Shown piece by piece: positions 9,480 through 19,259 of a stretch of 64,000 nt of DNA; the first letter of the stretch is position 1, and each line of letters begins with the position of its first letter. Source of the DNA: Streptomyces sp. CBMA29. GTDB taxonomy: Bacteria; Actinomycetota; Actinomycetes; Streptomycetales; Streptomycetaceae. The position numbers were made by a program, and so were the translations under genes. The notes beneath the pieces are model-generated. The model saw nothing but the letters and a program-made list of their open reading frames with translations. It did not search any database and was not told where the DNA came from. Location of the stretch: positions 26,039-90,038 of the forward strand of contig NZ_MECL01000179.1 of assembly GCF_014596445.1 (NCBI RefSeq), given 5' to 3'.

Positions 9480-9987
9480 CGACGGTCAGGACTTTGACCC
9501 CGAGGACCCGCTGACGGTCATCCTGCGGCCCGCCCCCGACCATCTCGGGCTGCCGCCCGGCCGGTACGAGAAGATCCGCAGGGGCGCGGCCCGCCGCCGT
9601 CTGCTCCGTATCGCCGTCGGGGTCGGCCTGTCCGGCGCGGTCGCCGCCCTTGTCGCGCTGCCGCTGCGCATGGCGGGACCGCAGTCGCCCGCCGCGCCCG
9701 CGATCCCGCTCGGCACGCCGCCCGCGAGCAGCTCCGCGACCAGGCCCGTCACCACCCCGACGCCGCGGCCCGCGCCGACCGACGGCCCTCGGACGGCGAA
9801 GACCCGGCCCACGGCCCAGGCCCCGTCCCCGAGCGCCGCCACGCGGACCGGCCCGCCCGGCAGATCCGCTTCCGCCACGCCCACCGCCACGCCCACCGCG
9901 ACCCGCACCACGGACCGTCCCACGGTCCGTTCTACGGACCGCCCCACGGGCCGCTCGACGGAAGGTCCCACTACCTCGAACCGGTAG
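9463..9987 (+). CDS. Sigma-linked single-pass membrane protein, possible anti-sigma
   Basis: 174 residues. A cytoplasmic N-terminal segment of about 45 residues is followed by Arg-rich residues, one TM helix (about 47-67) and a long Pro/Thr/Ser-rich external tail. TTG at 9463 has GAGGAGAAG directly upstream and lies inside the sigma gene (17-nt overlap), so the two are co-translated. The position fits an anti-sigma factor, but the zinc-binding HxxxCxxC motif is absent and the cytoplasmic part is short, so the role is inferred from context. Confidence 0.65.
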   Translation: MITQSDDGQDFDPEDPLTVILRPAPDHLGLPPGRYEKIRRGAARRRLLRIAVGVGLSGAVAALVALPLRMAGPQSPAAPAIPLGTPPASSSATRPVTTPTPRPAPTDGPRTAKTRPTAQAPSPSAATRTGPPGRSASATPTATPTATRTTDRPTVRSTDRPTGRSTEGPTTSNR

Positions 9988-10010
9988 GCGGCACCAGGGT
10001 GTTGCGTGCG

Positions 10011-10040
10011 CAAGCCCCGCAAGCCCCGCAAGCCCCGCAA
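10011..10040 (+). repeat. 9-bp tandem repeat
   Basis: Three copies of CAAGCCCCG and a partial fourth, just upstream of the terminator hairpin. Non-coding. Confidence 0.8.
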
Positions 10041-10045
10041 CACGC

Positions 10046-10080
10046 CGCAGGGCCCGGCCAGGATGCGGTCGGGCCCTGCG
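10046..10080. terminator. Bidirectional terminator hairpin
   Basis: 11-bp perfect stem (10046-10056 with 10070-10080), 13-nt loop, between the sigma operon and the convergent GH92 gene. Confidence 0.8.
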
Positions 10081-10103
10081 GGATGACGCGGATCGGGGCG
10101 CGG

Positions 10104-13100
10104 TCAGTGCCCGTTGCCCCGCGCGGGCCGGTGGAAGGCGACGGTGTAGGTACGGGTCACCGAGCCGTTGGGTGAGGTCAGGGTGACGGTGCGAGTGGTG
10201 GAGCGCGGAGCGGTCGAGGAGACGACCGCGCTGCCGTCGGTGACCCTGACCCGGATGCCGGTCTTGGCCGGTACGGCGGTGACGGCCGGGACCCTGCCGT
10301 TGGCGGGGAGGTCGACGACGTACGTGGAGACCTCGGGGTCGAAGCCGTCGACGGCGACTCCCCCGATTTTGAGGGCACTTGCGTCCGCGACGCTCGCCTT
10401 CGTGGCGTCGGCGAAGTTGGTGACGGTGACCGAACCGTCGTGGTTGACGACGAAGTGCGCGGCCATCGCGGCGGCCAGGTTGATCCGCTCCCAGCTCGCT
10501 GCGCCGGCCGCCGTGAGGTCGAGCGGGTAGCCCGAGTCGGTGGCGGTCTGCTGGAGGATCTGGGTGCGCTGCTCCGCGGTGAGGTCGGGGAACGCGGTGA
10601 CCAGCAGGGCCGCCGCGTCGGTCGGGGCCGCGAGGGACTGACCGGCCTTGCCCGTACGGGAGAAGCCGTAGGTCAGGCGCTGGGTGTAGACGTCGATGTC
10701 CTGCGCCGTGGTGAGGCCGCCGTAGGAGTCGCCCGCGCAGGCGGCGAGCGTGTCGCCGTATCCCTGCTTCTCGCACTGTGCGAGCAGCACGTTCTCGATC
10801 TCGGTGTGGGCCTGCGTGAGCAGTTGGGCGAAGTCGGGGTCGGCCCACCGGTGGGCCACGGTGGCCTGTCCGGTGATGCGGCCGCCCATGACGTCGAGCG
10901 GGTAGTGGAAGCCGAGGACGACCCGGTTGTCGCCGTACTCCGAGGTGCGGGCGAGGATCGACGGCGCCAACTCCGGCAGGAGCGTGGCGAGTACGGTCCC
11001 GGCCTCGTATCCGCCGTACGTGTGACCGCTCGGGTACGAGCCGCTGGTGGCGAGACCGCTGTACGAGCCGTCCTGCGACTCGTAGACGTCTCCGCCGTCG
11101 CCGACGAAGCCGAGCCGGACGTACGGGCGCAGGTAGCCGTAGTGGTCCTTGGCCGCGTCGTGGGTGTCGAGACCCTGGGTGACCCGGCCGAACAGGGCGT
11201 TGGTCTTGGGCAGTTGACCGCCGCTCAGCGCGTCGCTGTAGATCGCGCCGAGCCGGGACCCGAGGCCGTCCGCCATCGTGACGGTGGCGCTGTGCGTCGC
11301 GTCGACCTCGGCCCTGTCCACCTCCTTCTGCGTGGCCGCGTTGTTGATGCGCACCGCGATCTCGTCGTTCTCCGCGGTGAGCGAAGTGCCGTTGGCGACC
11401 TTGGAGTTGGCGCCGAGGACGCTGGAGGGGAGGTGGTCGAAACCGCTGAGGAGGTGGGTGAAGTAGTCGGAACCGTCGCCGGTAGCAGGCCACTTGTCCG
11501 ACGCGTAACTCGCCTTCAGCGTCTCGTCGGGGAACGGGGACGGCGTGTACGCCGGGGCGGCCACGTCCTGGGCGGTGGCCGGGTCCTGTGCGGTGGCCAC
11601 GTCCTGAGCGGCGGCCGGGTCGTCCGAGGTCCCGGCCAGCGTCACCGCGGTGACGGTCGCCGAGTGGGCCTTGGTCGTGCCGCCCGGGGCCGTGAGCAGC
11701 GCCGTGCCGGCCGTGGCGGGAAGGTGCGCGGTGGAACCGTCGTCGAGGGTCACGGTGTAGCCGATGACCGGGAATCCGCCGTCACCGGCCGGCCGCCAGG
11801 TCACCCGGACGTGGCCGCCGTGCGTGGTCACCCCCGTCACGTGCGGCTTCTGCGGCCGGCCGCCGCCGGTCACCACCGGGGCGGTGGCGGCGCTCTGCCG
11901 CGAGGCGCCGACGGAGTTCAGCGCCTGGACGCGCGCGGTGTACGAGCGGCCCGCGGGCAGCGAAGTGAACACCGTGCCGCGGCTGTTCGGGTCGCGGATC
12001 TCGACCTGGTGACCGTCGTTGAGGCTGATCCGGTAGCCGGTGACGGGCGAGCCGCCGGTGTCCTGCGGCGCGGCCCAGGCGACGGTCACACTCGCGCCGG
12101 ACGAGGTCGCCGACACCGCGCCGGGCACCGCCGGTACGGTCTTGGGCTTCGTCCTGAGCGCGGACATCGCGCGGTCGAGGGACTGGTGGCGCGCGGTGAG
12201 GGTCGCGTCCGTCGCCTTGTCGTCCGCGACGGCCGCCTTGGCCGCGGCGAGCGCGGTGGTGAACGCCTTCCACGACGCTTCCGTGTAGCGCGCGTTGTCG
12301 AGGGCCGACGCCGTGCCGACCAGGTCCTCAAGTCGCAGCCGGGGCAGCGGAATCAACTGGCCGGCGGCGAGGGTGAGGCTGCGGGTCTGCGCGTCGACTT
12401 CGAGCTGCGCCGCGTCGTCGGCGGCCAGCAGGGCCTGTGCGGAGGCGAGTTCACGCCGGAACACGCCGAAGTCGATCGTGTCGTACCGCGCCGCGTCGCC
12501 GGACAGTCCCGCGTACCGGTCGACCGCCTTGCGCAGCGCGGTCTTGTCCGTCGCGGTGGGCGTGTCAATGTGGCTGAAGGTGATCCGGCCCAGATTCGCG
12601 ACGTACGGGTGCGAGGAGTCCGGGGTGGTCAGCAGCCGCAGGTGGACGGTGTGCGTGCCGGTGACCGGCGTGGGCAGCGTCAGGCTCGTCGTGCCTCCCG
12701 ACGACCACGCGCTTCCGGTGACCGGCAGCGGGACGGTCGCGTACGGCGTCCCCGGGTCGGCCGCGTCGAAGGAGTCCAGGTAGAGCTGGGCGGCCGAACC
12801 GGTGCCGCAGCGGGCGGAGTTGTTGACGTAGGTGAAGGTGACGGTGTTCTTCGGCGTGGACCCGAAGTCGACGGTGCCGTAACCGGCCCAGGCCCCGTTG
12901 TACGTGCCGCCGAGGTCGGTGGTGGAGCCGGAGCCGGTCCAGCCGACCGGCTCGCTCTTGAGGCCGCCGCCGCTGGTGGAGTCGAACGCGGTGGCGTCGA
13001 AGCCCACCGGGGCGTCGGCGGTGCGCGTCAGGGTCAGCGAGTAGACGTTGGCCACGTACGGCTGCGAGGACGACTGCGTGCTGGAGACGAAGTCGGCGTA

Positions 13101-16100
13101 CACGTCCTGGACGCCGGTGAAGACGGCCGGGTCGAGCTGAACGGTCGCGGTGGCGAGGGTTCCCCAGCCGGAGCCGGTGTAGTCGAGCGGGATGTCGACG
13201 CTCTTCTCGCCGTCCTTCGAGCCGAGGTGCAGTTCGAGGTGCCCGTCGGACGCGGCGCGCGACTGCGGCTTGTCATAGCTGACGGTGACGGTGTCGGCGC
13301 CGTCCTTGAGGTCGGTGGCCTTCCACTGGGCCCACGCGCCGTTCGTGGTGTTCTCGAAGATGCCGTTGCCGAGGCTGAGCGGCAGCGAACCACCGCCGGT
13401 CGTGGTGCTGTTGGCCGCCGTCAGCGTGGCGAGCGTGGTCGAGGGCGAGGAGGAGACCGCCTCGGGCGAGAACTGGTACCAGTCGAAGTTCGACACCCAC
13501 TGCTGGCCGGACGGCGCGTGGAAGACGAACGTCGCACCGGACGCGGTCAGCAGCGCGTCCGGGTCGGTGACGGCCGCCCGCACGGTGGTGTAGTTCTGCC
13601 AACTGCCCGTGCCGGGAAGGGAGACGGTGGCGACGACGGGGCCGTCGGCGGCGCCCGCGTGGACGTCCACACTGCTCGGCTTCGCGCTCGTGGCCTGCGA
13701 GTTGGCGTAGCGGACCGCGACGCTGCGCGGCGCGACCCCGCCGAAGTCCAGCTTGTTGTACCGCTCCCAGGCGCCCTCGGTGACCCCGCCGAGGTCCCCG
13801 TCGGAGTAGTACGCCTCCTTCACGAGGCTGGGGCCCTCCATCTGGTCGGGGGCCTCGGCCTGGAGTACGGCGAAACCGCCCTCGTCGATGGTGAGCGCGT
13901 CGGCGGCCGAACGCAGCGCGTCCTGCGCCGCCATGAGCGTGCCCGTCCTGGCGGCGGTGTCCGCGAGGACGGTCCGCGCGCGCTCCAGCGCCGAACTGAA
14001 CAGCGTCCAGGAGCCGTCGGAGTAGTTGCCGCTGCGCACCAGCGACGCCTGGCCGACGAGCGTGCCGAGCCAGGCGCGGTACACCGCGGCGGCGGAGACG
14101 GTCAGCGGGTCGGTGGCCGAGATGCCGGTGCCGCTCACCGTGGAGGCGCGCACGCCGTGGGCGAAGGCCGCGTCGCGGAAGGTGATGCCGTAGCGCGCGT
14201 CGACCTTCGTGGTGCCGGTGAGCGACAGCGTCGCCGTACGCGAGCCGGTCACGCGGAGGTCGGCCGTGACGCCGCCGGGCAGGCCGGTCACGCTCGCCGC
14301 GCCGGTCCTGGTGAGGCTGGTGCCGCTGCGGGCGGCGAAGGACGCCGGTCCCGACAGGGTGAGCTTCACGCTGCCGCGGACGGCGCCGTCCGCTGCGGTG
14401 GCGACGGTGTCCGGCCGGGCGGAGAGCACGGTGCCGGTGTGGCCCGTTCCGCTGCCGCCGTGGCCGGTGTCGGTGTCCAGCGAGTACGCGGGCTTGGTGT
14501 CGGCGCCCCACCGGGAGGGCTTGGCGCCCATGGTGAAGTCGAGGGTCCCGCCGGCGACGATCTGCGAGTAGTCCAGCCAAGTGTTCTGGAAACGCTTGCC
14601 GTTGAGCGTCGCGCTCTGCACGTAGTAGTTCGTCGGCGAGACCCCGCCGGCCTTCACCGTGAAGCGGGAGCCGTTGGCGTAGGTGATCGTCGTGGAGTCG
14701 AAGAACGGGCTGCCGATCTGGAACTGGCTGGAGCCCGCGGTCACCGGGAACAGGCCGAGGGCCGCCGCGACGAACATGGTCGACATGGTGCCCGCGTCGT
14801 TGTCCATGGTCGGCAGGAAGCCGTTCGGGGCGAGCTTGTAGACCTGCGTCTTGACCGGCGGGGTGAACTCACCGCCGCCGCTGGGGGCTTCGTTGGTGGA
14901 GCCCGTCGCGATGTACCGGTTCCAGGTCGAACCGGTGTAGATGGCGCGCACCCACTTCTGCGTCAGGCTGGGCTCGCCGACGTAGTTGAAGAGGTACGGG
15001 GCCTGGAGGTCGATCTCGTTCGCGTTGGAGTGCAGCATGGTCGAGCCGTTGTCGAGGGCGGAGTCCTCGCCGAACATGTGGTCGACGGCGGCCTTTCCGG
15101 CCTTCGTACCGCCCATGGCCTTGATGAGGCCGCCCATGTCGTAGGCGTCGTACCAGTGGTACTGCCAGAGCGTGCCCTGGTAGAGACCGGCCGCCTCGAA
15201 CTTCTCGTAGTCGGCGCTCTGCCAGTCGCCGCCGGACGCGCGCGGGGTGAGCAGACCGACCTTGGTGCCGTCACCGGCCGTCCAGGCGCCGGACTTCACC
15301 AGGTTGTCGATCGCCATGGTCGACTGCGTGCGCAGCTTGTCGGCGTCCGCGTCCTTGCCGAGCGCGCCCGCGACGACGGACAACGCCCACTGGTCGTACC
15401 CGCGTTGGACCGTGGTGCCGGGATCACCGGTGACGTACCCCTGCCGCAACTGCGCGCCCGTGTAGAACCCGGAGTACGACAGCAGCGCCGGATACGCCTC
15501 GTCCAGCCGGTCGAAGTTCTTGTACCCCTTCGACAGCGCGTCGGCGATCACCACCGCCGAGCGCTCCCACCGCACGGTCGGCACCGAGTGCGTGAGACTG
15601 CCGAGGCTCTTGCCCGAGGCGTGCACGTCGGCGAAGAGCACGATGAGCGACTGCACCAGGTCCCGGTACGTGGCCGGGTCGATGTACGCCTCGACCGAGT
15701 ACTTCCTGAAGTCGTCCCAGGTGGACCAACCGTCGTAGTACGTGAAGCCGTTCGCGGTGTGCACCGCGCCGTCCGCGCCCCGGTAGGTCCCGCTGGTGCT
15801 GGTGGCGTTCACCGGCAGCCCGTACATCCGGTACAGGTGCGTGTAGAACTCCTTGGTGAGCATCGACCCGGGGTCGGACTTCGCGGACGCGCTGACGGCC
15901 ACGGCGCCGAGCGTGCTGTTCCACTCCGCCTTCGTCCGCGCGCGGGCCTGGTCGAAGGTGAGGCCGCCGACCTCGTTGCGCTGGTCGGTCACGGCCTGGT
16001 CCGCGCTGATCGGCGAGAGCGTGACGCGCAGTTCGACATCGCGCCCGTGCGCCTTGTCGAAGCCGAGGACCGCTCCGGCGTCGGAGCCGTCCCGCGTGGT

Positions 16101-16949
16101 CGCGTCGCCCAGCGTGCCGTCGTTGCCCCAGCTCTTCAGCGAGGTCACCGGGACATTGGTCGTGGCGGCGTAATAGAGCTGGTACGAGGCGCCGTTGAAC
16201 GAACCCGCGATGAGGCCGGTGATCGAGGTCGTCCCGTTCGGGAGCGTCGTCGCCTTCATCGTCGTGCGGGTGCGGCTGGTGAAGTTGTTCGCGAGGTCGA
16301 GGACGAGTTGGGGCTCGGCGCCGTCGGGGAAGCTGTAACGCTCAAGGGCCGTACGCGTCGTCGCCGTCATCTCGGCCTTGACGGTCCCGGCGTCCCGCGT
16401 CACCGCCGAGGCGGTCCCGGAGACCGACCCGAGCCCCACCTGGTAGTAACCGGGCGTCGCCGTCTCGTCGTCGTGGCTGTACGGGTGCGCGTACGTGCTG
16501 GGCGCCGGGCGCTTGTCGTAGCGCACGGACGTCGGGACGACCAGCAGGTCACCGCCGCCGCCCGAGCCGCCGACGCCGTCGAGATTCGTCGCGGTGAAAC
16601 CGGCGATGCGGCTCTCGTTGTAGTCGTACCCCGTGTGGTTGCGGCCCGGTGTGGTCAGCGGGTTGACCTTGGCGAGGCTGTGCGGCGCCTCGGCGCCCGG
16701 CAGGTCGTTGCCGTCGTCGCCCGCGGTGGAGACGAAGGGGTCGACGAGCTTGGTGTAATCCGTGCCGCCGGACGTGCTCGCGGTGTTAGCGGTGGGTGCC
16801 GCCGTGGCCGTACCGGCGCCCGCCAGCGCGGCGAAGGCGAGCGACCCGGTGAGCAGCGCCGCGACCGCGGCACGCAGCCGGCCGCGGTGCCCGCGGGCTG
16901 CTCCCGGTGGCGTCACGCGGGGCGTCGGGGCATGGGATCTGATGGGCAT
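10104..16949 (-). CDS. Giant secreted GH92 mannosidase with CBM, FIVAR, Fn3 and acid phosphatase modules
   Basis: 2281 residues. ATG at 16949 has GGAGAGG upstream and gives a clean signal peptide (residues 1-51). Domains in order, boundaries approximate: GH92 exo-alpha-mannosidase (64-860, with YYDGWSTWDDFR, GTLWQYHWY, PNGFLPTMDNDAGTMS); carbohydrate-binding-like beta-sandwiches (1028-1160, 1173-1306, 1316-1463); FIVAR-type helices (1465-1606); two Fn3 domains (1610-1690, 1696-1766); a class A acid phosphatase/PAP2 domain (1803-2156) with RPYVRLGF, SYPSGHTYGG and RVVLGFHYPLD, which supply the phosphatase motifs RP, PSGH and RX5HX3D; and a C-terminal cadherin-like beta domain. Mannosidase plus phosphatase in one chain would suit phosphorylated mannans such as yeast wall mannoprotein. 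Both catalytic domains look intact. Regulation is probably by a LacI-type repressor at the palindrome upstream. Confidence 0.9.
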   Translation of the reverse strand: MPIRSHAPTPRVTPPGAARGHRGRLRAAVAALLTGSLAFAALAGAGTATAAPTANTASTSGGTDYTKLVDPFVSTAGDDGNDLPGAEAPHSLAKVNPLTTPGRNHTGYDYNESRIAGFTATNLDGVGGSGGGGDLLVVPTSVRYDKRPAPSTYAHPYSHDDETATPGYYQVGLGSVSGTASAVTRDAGTVKAEMTATTRTALERYSFPDGAEPQLVLDLANNFTSRTRTTMKATTLPNGTTSITGLIAGSFNGASYQLYYAATTNVPVTSLKSWGNDGTLGDATTRDGSDAGAVLGFDKAHGRDVELRVTLSPISADQAVTDQRNEVGGLTFDQARARTKAEWNSTLGAVAVSASAKSDPGSMLTKEFYTHLYRMYGLPVNATSTSGTYRGADGAVHTANGFTYYDGWSTWDDFRKYSVEAYIDPATYRDLVQSLIVLFADVHASGKSLGSLTHSVPTVRWERSAVVIADALSKGYKNFDRLDEAYPALLSYSGFYTGAQLRQGYVTGDPGTTVQRGYDQWALSVVAGALGKDADADKLRTQSTMAIDNLVKSGAWTAGDGTKVGLLTPRASGGDWQSADYEKFEAAGLYQGTLWQYHWYDAYDMGGLIKAMGGTKAGKAAVDHMFGEDSALDNGSTMLHSNANEIDLQAPYLFNYVGEPSLTQKWVRAIYTGSTWNRYIATGSTNEAPSGGGEFTPPVKTQVYKLAPNGFLPTMDNDAGTMSTMFVAAALGLFPVTAGSSQFQIGSPFFDSTTITYANGSRFTVKAGGVSPTNYYVQSATLNGKRFQNTWLDYSQIVAGGTLDFTMGAKPSRWGADTKPAYSLDTDTGHGGSGTGHTGTVLSARPDTVATAADGAVRGSVKLTLSGPASFAARSGTSLTRTGAASVTGLPGGVTADLRVTGSRTATLSLTGTTKVDARYGITFRDAAFAHGVRASTVSGTGISATDPLTVSAAAVYRAWLGTLVGQASLVRSGNYSDGSWTLFSSALERARTVLADTAARTGTLMAAQDALRSAADALTIDEGGFAVLQAEAPDQMEGPSLVKEAYYSDGDLGGVTEGAWERYNKLDFGGVAPRSVAVRYANSQATSAKPSSVDVHAGAADGPVVATVSLPGTGSWQNYTTVRAAVTDPDALLTASGATFVFHAPSGQQWVSNFDWYQFSPEAVSSSPSTTLATLTAANSTTTGGGSLPLSLGNGIFENTTNGAWAQWKATDLKDGADTVTVSYDKPQSRAASDGHLELHLGSKDGEKSVDIPLDYTGSGWGTLATATVQLDPAVFTGVQDVYADFVSSTQSSSQPYVANVYSLTLTRTADAPVGFDATAFDSTSGGGLKSEPVGWTGSGSTTDLGGTYNGAWAGYGTVDFGSTPKNTVTFTYVNNSARCGTGSAAQLYLDSFDAADPGTPYATVPLPVTGSAWSSGGTTSLTLPTPVTGTHTVHLRLLTTPDSSHPYVANLGRITFSHIDTPTATDKTALRKAVDRYAGLSGDAARYDTIDFGVFRRELASAQALLAADDAAQLEVDAQTRSLTLAAGQLIPLPRLRLEDLVGTASALDNARYTEASWKAFTTALAAAKAAVADDKATDATLTARHQSLDRAMSALRTKPKTVPAVPGAVSATSSGASVTVAWAAPQDTGGSPVTGYRISLNDGHQVEIRDPNSRGTVFTSLPAGRSYTARVQALNSVGASRQSAATAPVVTGGGRPQKPHVTGVTTHGGHVRVTWRPAGDGGFPVIGYTVTLDDGSTAHLPATAGTALLTAPGGTTKAHSATVTAVTLAGTSDDPAAAQDVATAQDPATAQDVAAPAYTPSPFPDETLKASYASDKWPATGDGSDYFTHLLSGFDHLPSSVLGANSKVANGTSLTAENDEIAVRINNAATQKEVDRAEVDATHSATVTMADGLGSRLGAIYSDALSGGQLPKTNALFGRVTQGLDTHDAAKDHYGYLRPYVRLGFVGDGGDVYESQDGSYSGLATSGSYPSGHTYGGYEAGTVLATLLPELAPSILARTSEYGDNRVVLGFHYPLDVMGGRITGQATVAHRWADPDFAQLLTQAHTEIENVLLAQCEKQGYGDTLAACAGDSYGGLTTAQDIDVYTQRLTYGFSRTGKAGQSLAAPTDAAALLVTAFPDLTAEQRTQILQQTATDSGYPLDLTAAGAASWERINLAAAMAAHFVVNHDGSVTVTNFADATKASVADASALKIGGVAVDGFDPEVSTYVVDLPANGRVPAVTAVPAKTGIRVRVTDGSAVVSSTAPRSTTRTVTLTSPNGSVTRTYTVAFHRPARGNGH

Positions 16950-17274
16950 GTGGCCTCTCCGGAGTCGCGGAACGCACGCACGACCCCGGGAGGACAACGT
17001 TGTCAACCCAACACTGGAGCGTGCAGAGTGAGATGGCGGTGGACACGCCGGAGTATTCCCGCAAGCGCCCACGGACGTCCACCATCAGACACGGGAAAGG
17101 CGTACGGGGGACAAACGGAATCCGCACAGAAGGTGCGCTCCGGGCGCACGGGACGGGGCGGGGGGCGGGGGGTGCGGTTCGCGGCGGGGCGCCGCTCGCC
17201 GCTTGTGGCAGGTGACGACTCGGCGATGCCCACGCGTCGAGTTCATGGCACAAGTGGCCCAGCGGCCACCGGTG
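16950..17274. other. Upstream region of the GH92 gene
   Basis: 325 nt without a gene. It holds the LacI-type palindrome at 16993-17004 and a GC-rich stretch near 17150-17200; no convincing -10/-35 pair was found. Confidence 0.6.
16993..17004. promoter_or_regulatory. LacI-family operator-like palindrome
   Basis: Perfect 12-bp palindrome GACAACGTTGTC with central CG, 44-55 bp upstream of the GH92 start. This matches the form of LacI-family operators in front of actinobacterial glycosidase genes. No lacI gene lies in the window, so the regulator would act in trans. Confidence 0.7.
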
Positions 17275-17805
17275 TCAGCCGTCACTCAACGGCAACTCGG
17301 CCACCATGACGGCGTAGAGCGGCGAGTCCGCGAAGGGGCGCTGCGTGCCGACGCGGCGGTATCCCCAGGCTTCGTACAGCGCCTCGACACGGCGATGGGT
17401 GGTGTCGACCAGCAATACGGCGAGGGCTTCGGTGCGGTCCCGCAACAGGGAGTGGAGCAGGCGCTCGGATATCCCCCGCTTCCGCCACTGGGGCCGCACC
17501 ATCAACTCCGAGACGGAAAAGGTGGATGGGTCTTCCGGGGCGGGGACGATGTACTCACGCCACCACTCCCGGCCGGGACCGGCGGGTGCGCCGTATGCGA
17601 AGCCGACGGGTTCGTCACCGTCGTAGGCCACGACGCAGGTGAAGCCGCCCATCGCACCCCAGTGGTCGACGAACCAGGGGAAGCGCTGGTGGAATTCGTC
17701 ATGCATCTGGTCGGCGAAGGCGTCGGCGTGCACGTCGATCAGGAGCTGCCGGACCGCCGGGAGGTCATCGCTCGTGAAAGGGCGCAACTCGATGACGTCG
17801 GGCAC
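17275..17805 (-). CDS. GNAT family N-acetyltransferase
   Basis: 176 residues from the GTG at 17805, chosen because GGAG lies 6 nt upstream; an ATG at 17817 without a good ribosome site is the alternative and would overlap the upstream gene by 10 nt. GNAT fold: IELRPFTSDDLPAVRQLL (strand 1/helix 1), CVVAYDGDEPVGFAYG (central strands), SELMVRPQWRKRGISERLLHSLL (acetyl-CoA pyrophosphate loop, RxxGxxxxL form) and ALYEAWGYRRVGTQ (C-terminal motif). Substrate unknown. It lies directly downstream of the XRE-TPR regulator gene and probably shares its transcript. Confidence 0.85.
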   Translation of the reverse strand: MPDVIELRPFTSDDLPAVRQLLIDVHADAFADQMHDEFHQRFPWFVDHWGAMGGFTCVVAYDGDEPVGFAYGAPAGPGREWWREYIVPAPEDPSTFSVSELMVRPQWRKRGISERLLHSLLRDRTEALAVLLVDTTHRRVEALYEAWGYRRVGTQRPFADSPLYAVMVAELPLSDG

Positions 17806-17807
17806 AG

Positions 17808-19052
17808 TCAGCTCCATTCGGTGCGGTATCGGTCGCCCCACTCGTACGCACTCCTCGCGTCCGGCGCGGCGGTGAGCAGATCACGGTAGAAGTCGCCGAT
17901 CACGGATCGTAGACGGCCGGGCAGGGGGCCACCATCCATGAGGGCGAACACCTCCTCGGCGCTGGCGCAGCCCTGTTCGATGTCTCCCTGGTGCACCTGC
18001 GCCAGCGCGAGGCGTGCGGTGACCAGTGCCCGGTTCCTACGGAACCTCTGGGGAAGGGTCGCCAACGACTTGTAGGAAGCGGCCTCGGATTCCTCGTGTC
18101 GGCCGAGCAGATCCTCCGCGATGGCGGTGAGCGAGTGCAGTTCCGCCGCCCCGTAGAAGGCGACCCAGCTCGGACGGGCTTCGCTCTCGGCCTTGCCGAG
18201 GGACTCCTGCGCGTAGCCCAGGTCGCGCAGCGTCGGTTGTTTCTGCCCGACGACGGCGTGAGCGATGGCCGTACGCGCATGGGCGAGGGAGGCGAAGAGG
18301 GGGTCTCGTCGCGTGATGCCGACCCGTTGGGCTGCCTGTGCGGCGGCCAGCGCCTCGGAGTAGTGGCGGTTGTTGTAGCCGAGCATCGAGAGCGTGTTCC
18401 AGACACGGAATTGCGTGACGGAGTCCTGCGCCATACCGGCGAGGCTGAGGGCCTGGTCCAAGTGCGCCCGTGCTCGTCCGAGTTGCCGGGAGTCGAGGGC
18501 GACCCATGCCGCGGTGGCCGTCAGATCCGCGGCCAGTCCGAACAAGCGGTTGCGCACCCGCTGCGTCGCCGCGCCGTTCTGCAGGGCGAGGGCCTGCTTG
18601 GCCGCGTCTAAGGCGCTGTCCTCCAAGTTGGTGGTACCGCCCGTCTGGTCGTCCAGCGCGTTCAACACGTCCAGCTTGTCGCGGACCCGCTGGGCGTCGG
18701 TCGTACCGACAGTCGAACGCGAGGTCAGTAACGGTGCGGCGGCGCCGGCCGTGGTGGAAGCGAGGAACGATCGACGATTCACGGGCTGCTCCGCGGTGCG
18801 TGACGGGCTGGCGGGTGTCGACTGGGCAAAGCCGAGTTCCTCCATGGAACACCCGAATACTGCCTGCAACGCGAGCCTCATGCGGCGATAGGGCCAGCGG
18901 GTTTTCCCGGTCAGCCAATACCTGACCACCCGGTCGGTGGCCGTGCCCTCGTGTCCTCCGGCACACAGCCACTCGTTCAGGGCCTCGGCCAAACCCGCCT
19001 GGGTGAAGCCGACTTCGGCCATCCGCAGTCGGAGTTGCACATTGCCCGTCAC
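17808..19052 (-). CDS. XRE-type HTH regulator with TPR-like C-terminus
   Basis: 414 residues. An N-terminal helix-turn-helix (about 8-75: EVGFTQAGLAEALNEWL...VRYWLTGKTRWPYRRMRLALQ) is followed by an all-helical TPR-like region (about 120-400) with Ala-rich repeats (EALAAAQAAQRVG, ARTAIAHAVVGQ). A short RRSFLAST segment at 93-100 imitates a Tat signal but lies between the two domains and is not an export signal. GTG start at 19052; in-frame GTG 19040 and ATG 19022 are alternatives. Two TTA codons (residues 108 and 148) predict bldA dependence. It is divergent from an RsbW-like ATPase gene, a common streptomycete pairing for morphological or metabolic control. Confidence 0.8.
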   Translation of the reverse strand: MTGNVQLRLRMAEVGFTQAGLAEALNEWLCAGGHEGTATDRVVRYWLTGKTRWPYRRMRLALQAVFGCSMEELGFAQSTPASPSRTAEQPVNRRSFLASTTAGAAAPLLTSRSTVGTTDAQRVRDKLDVLNALDDQTGGTTNLEDSALDAAKQALALQNGAATQRVRNRLFGLAADLTATAAWVALDSRQLGRARAHLDQALSLAGMAQDSVTQFRVWNTLSMLGYNNRHYSEALAAAQAAQRVGITRRDPLFASLAHARTAIAHAVVGQKQPTLRDLGYAQESLGKAESEARPSWVAFYGAAELHSLTAIAEDLLGRHEESEAASYKSLATLPQRFRRNRALVTARLALAQVHQGDIEQGCASAEEVFALMDGGPLPGRLRSVIGDFYRDLLTAAPDARSAYEWGDRYRTEWS

Positions 19053-19259
19053 ACACTCACCGTAGCCGCGCCTCAGCGTTCGGTGAAGGCGAGCGCGCTC
19101 CGCGCGCCTCGAACTTTCCGGTTAGCGCCGATCCGGGCACCCCCGGACTTTCCTTTCCTGCTGCTGGGCCTCTGCGTTGACTGTCCATGGGCGGTTGAGC
19201 CGCCGTCAGGGACAAACGGTCCCGTGGCATCCGGCACGGACAGGCGAGAGGCGTGACCA

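Noticed and set aside
10440..17309. Very long plus-strand open frame opposite the GH92 gene
   Set aside because: It is the mirror frame produced by high GC3 in the true gene; its product is Arg/Val/Gly-rich with no domain, and the opposite frame has a signal peptide and intact enzyme motifs.
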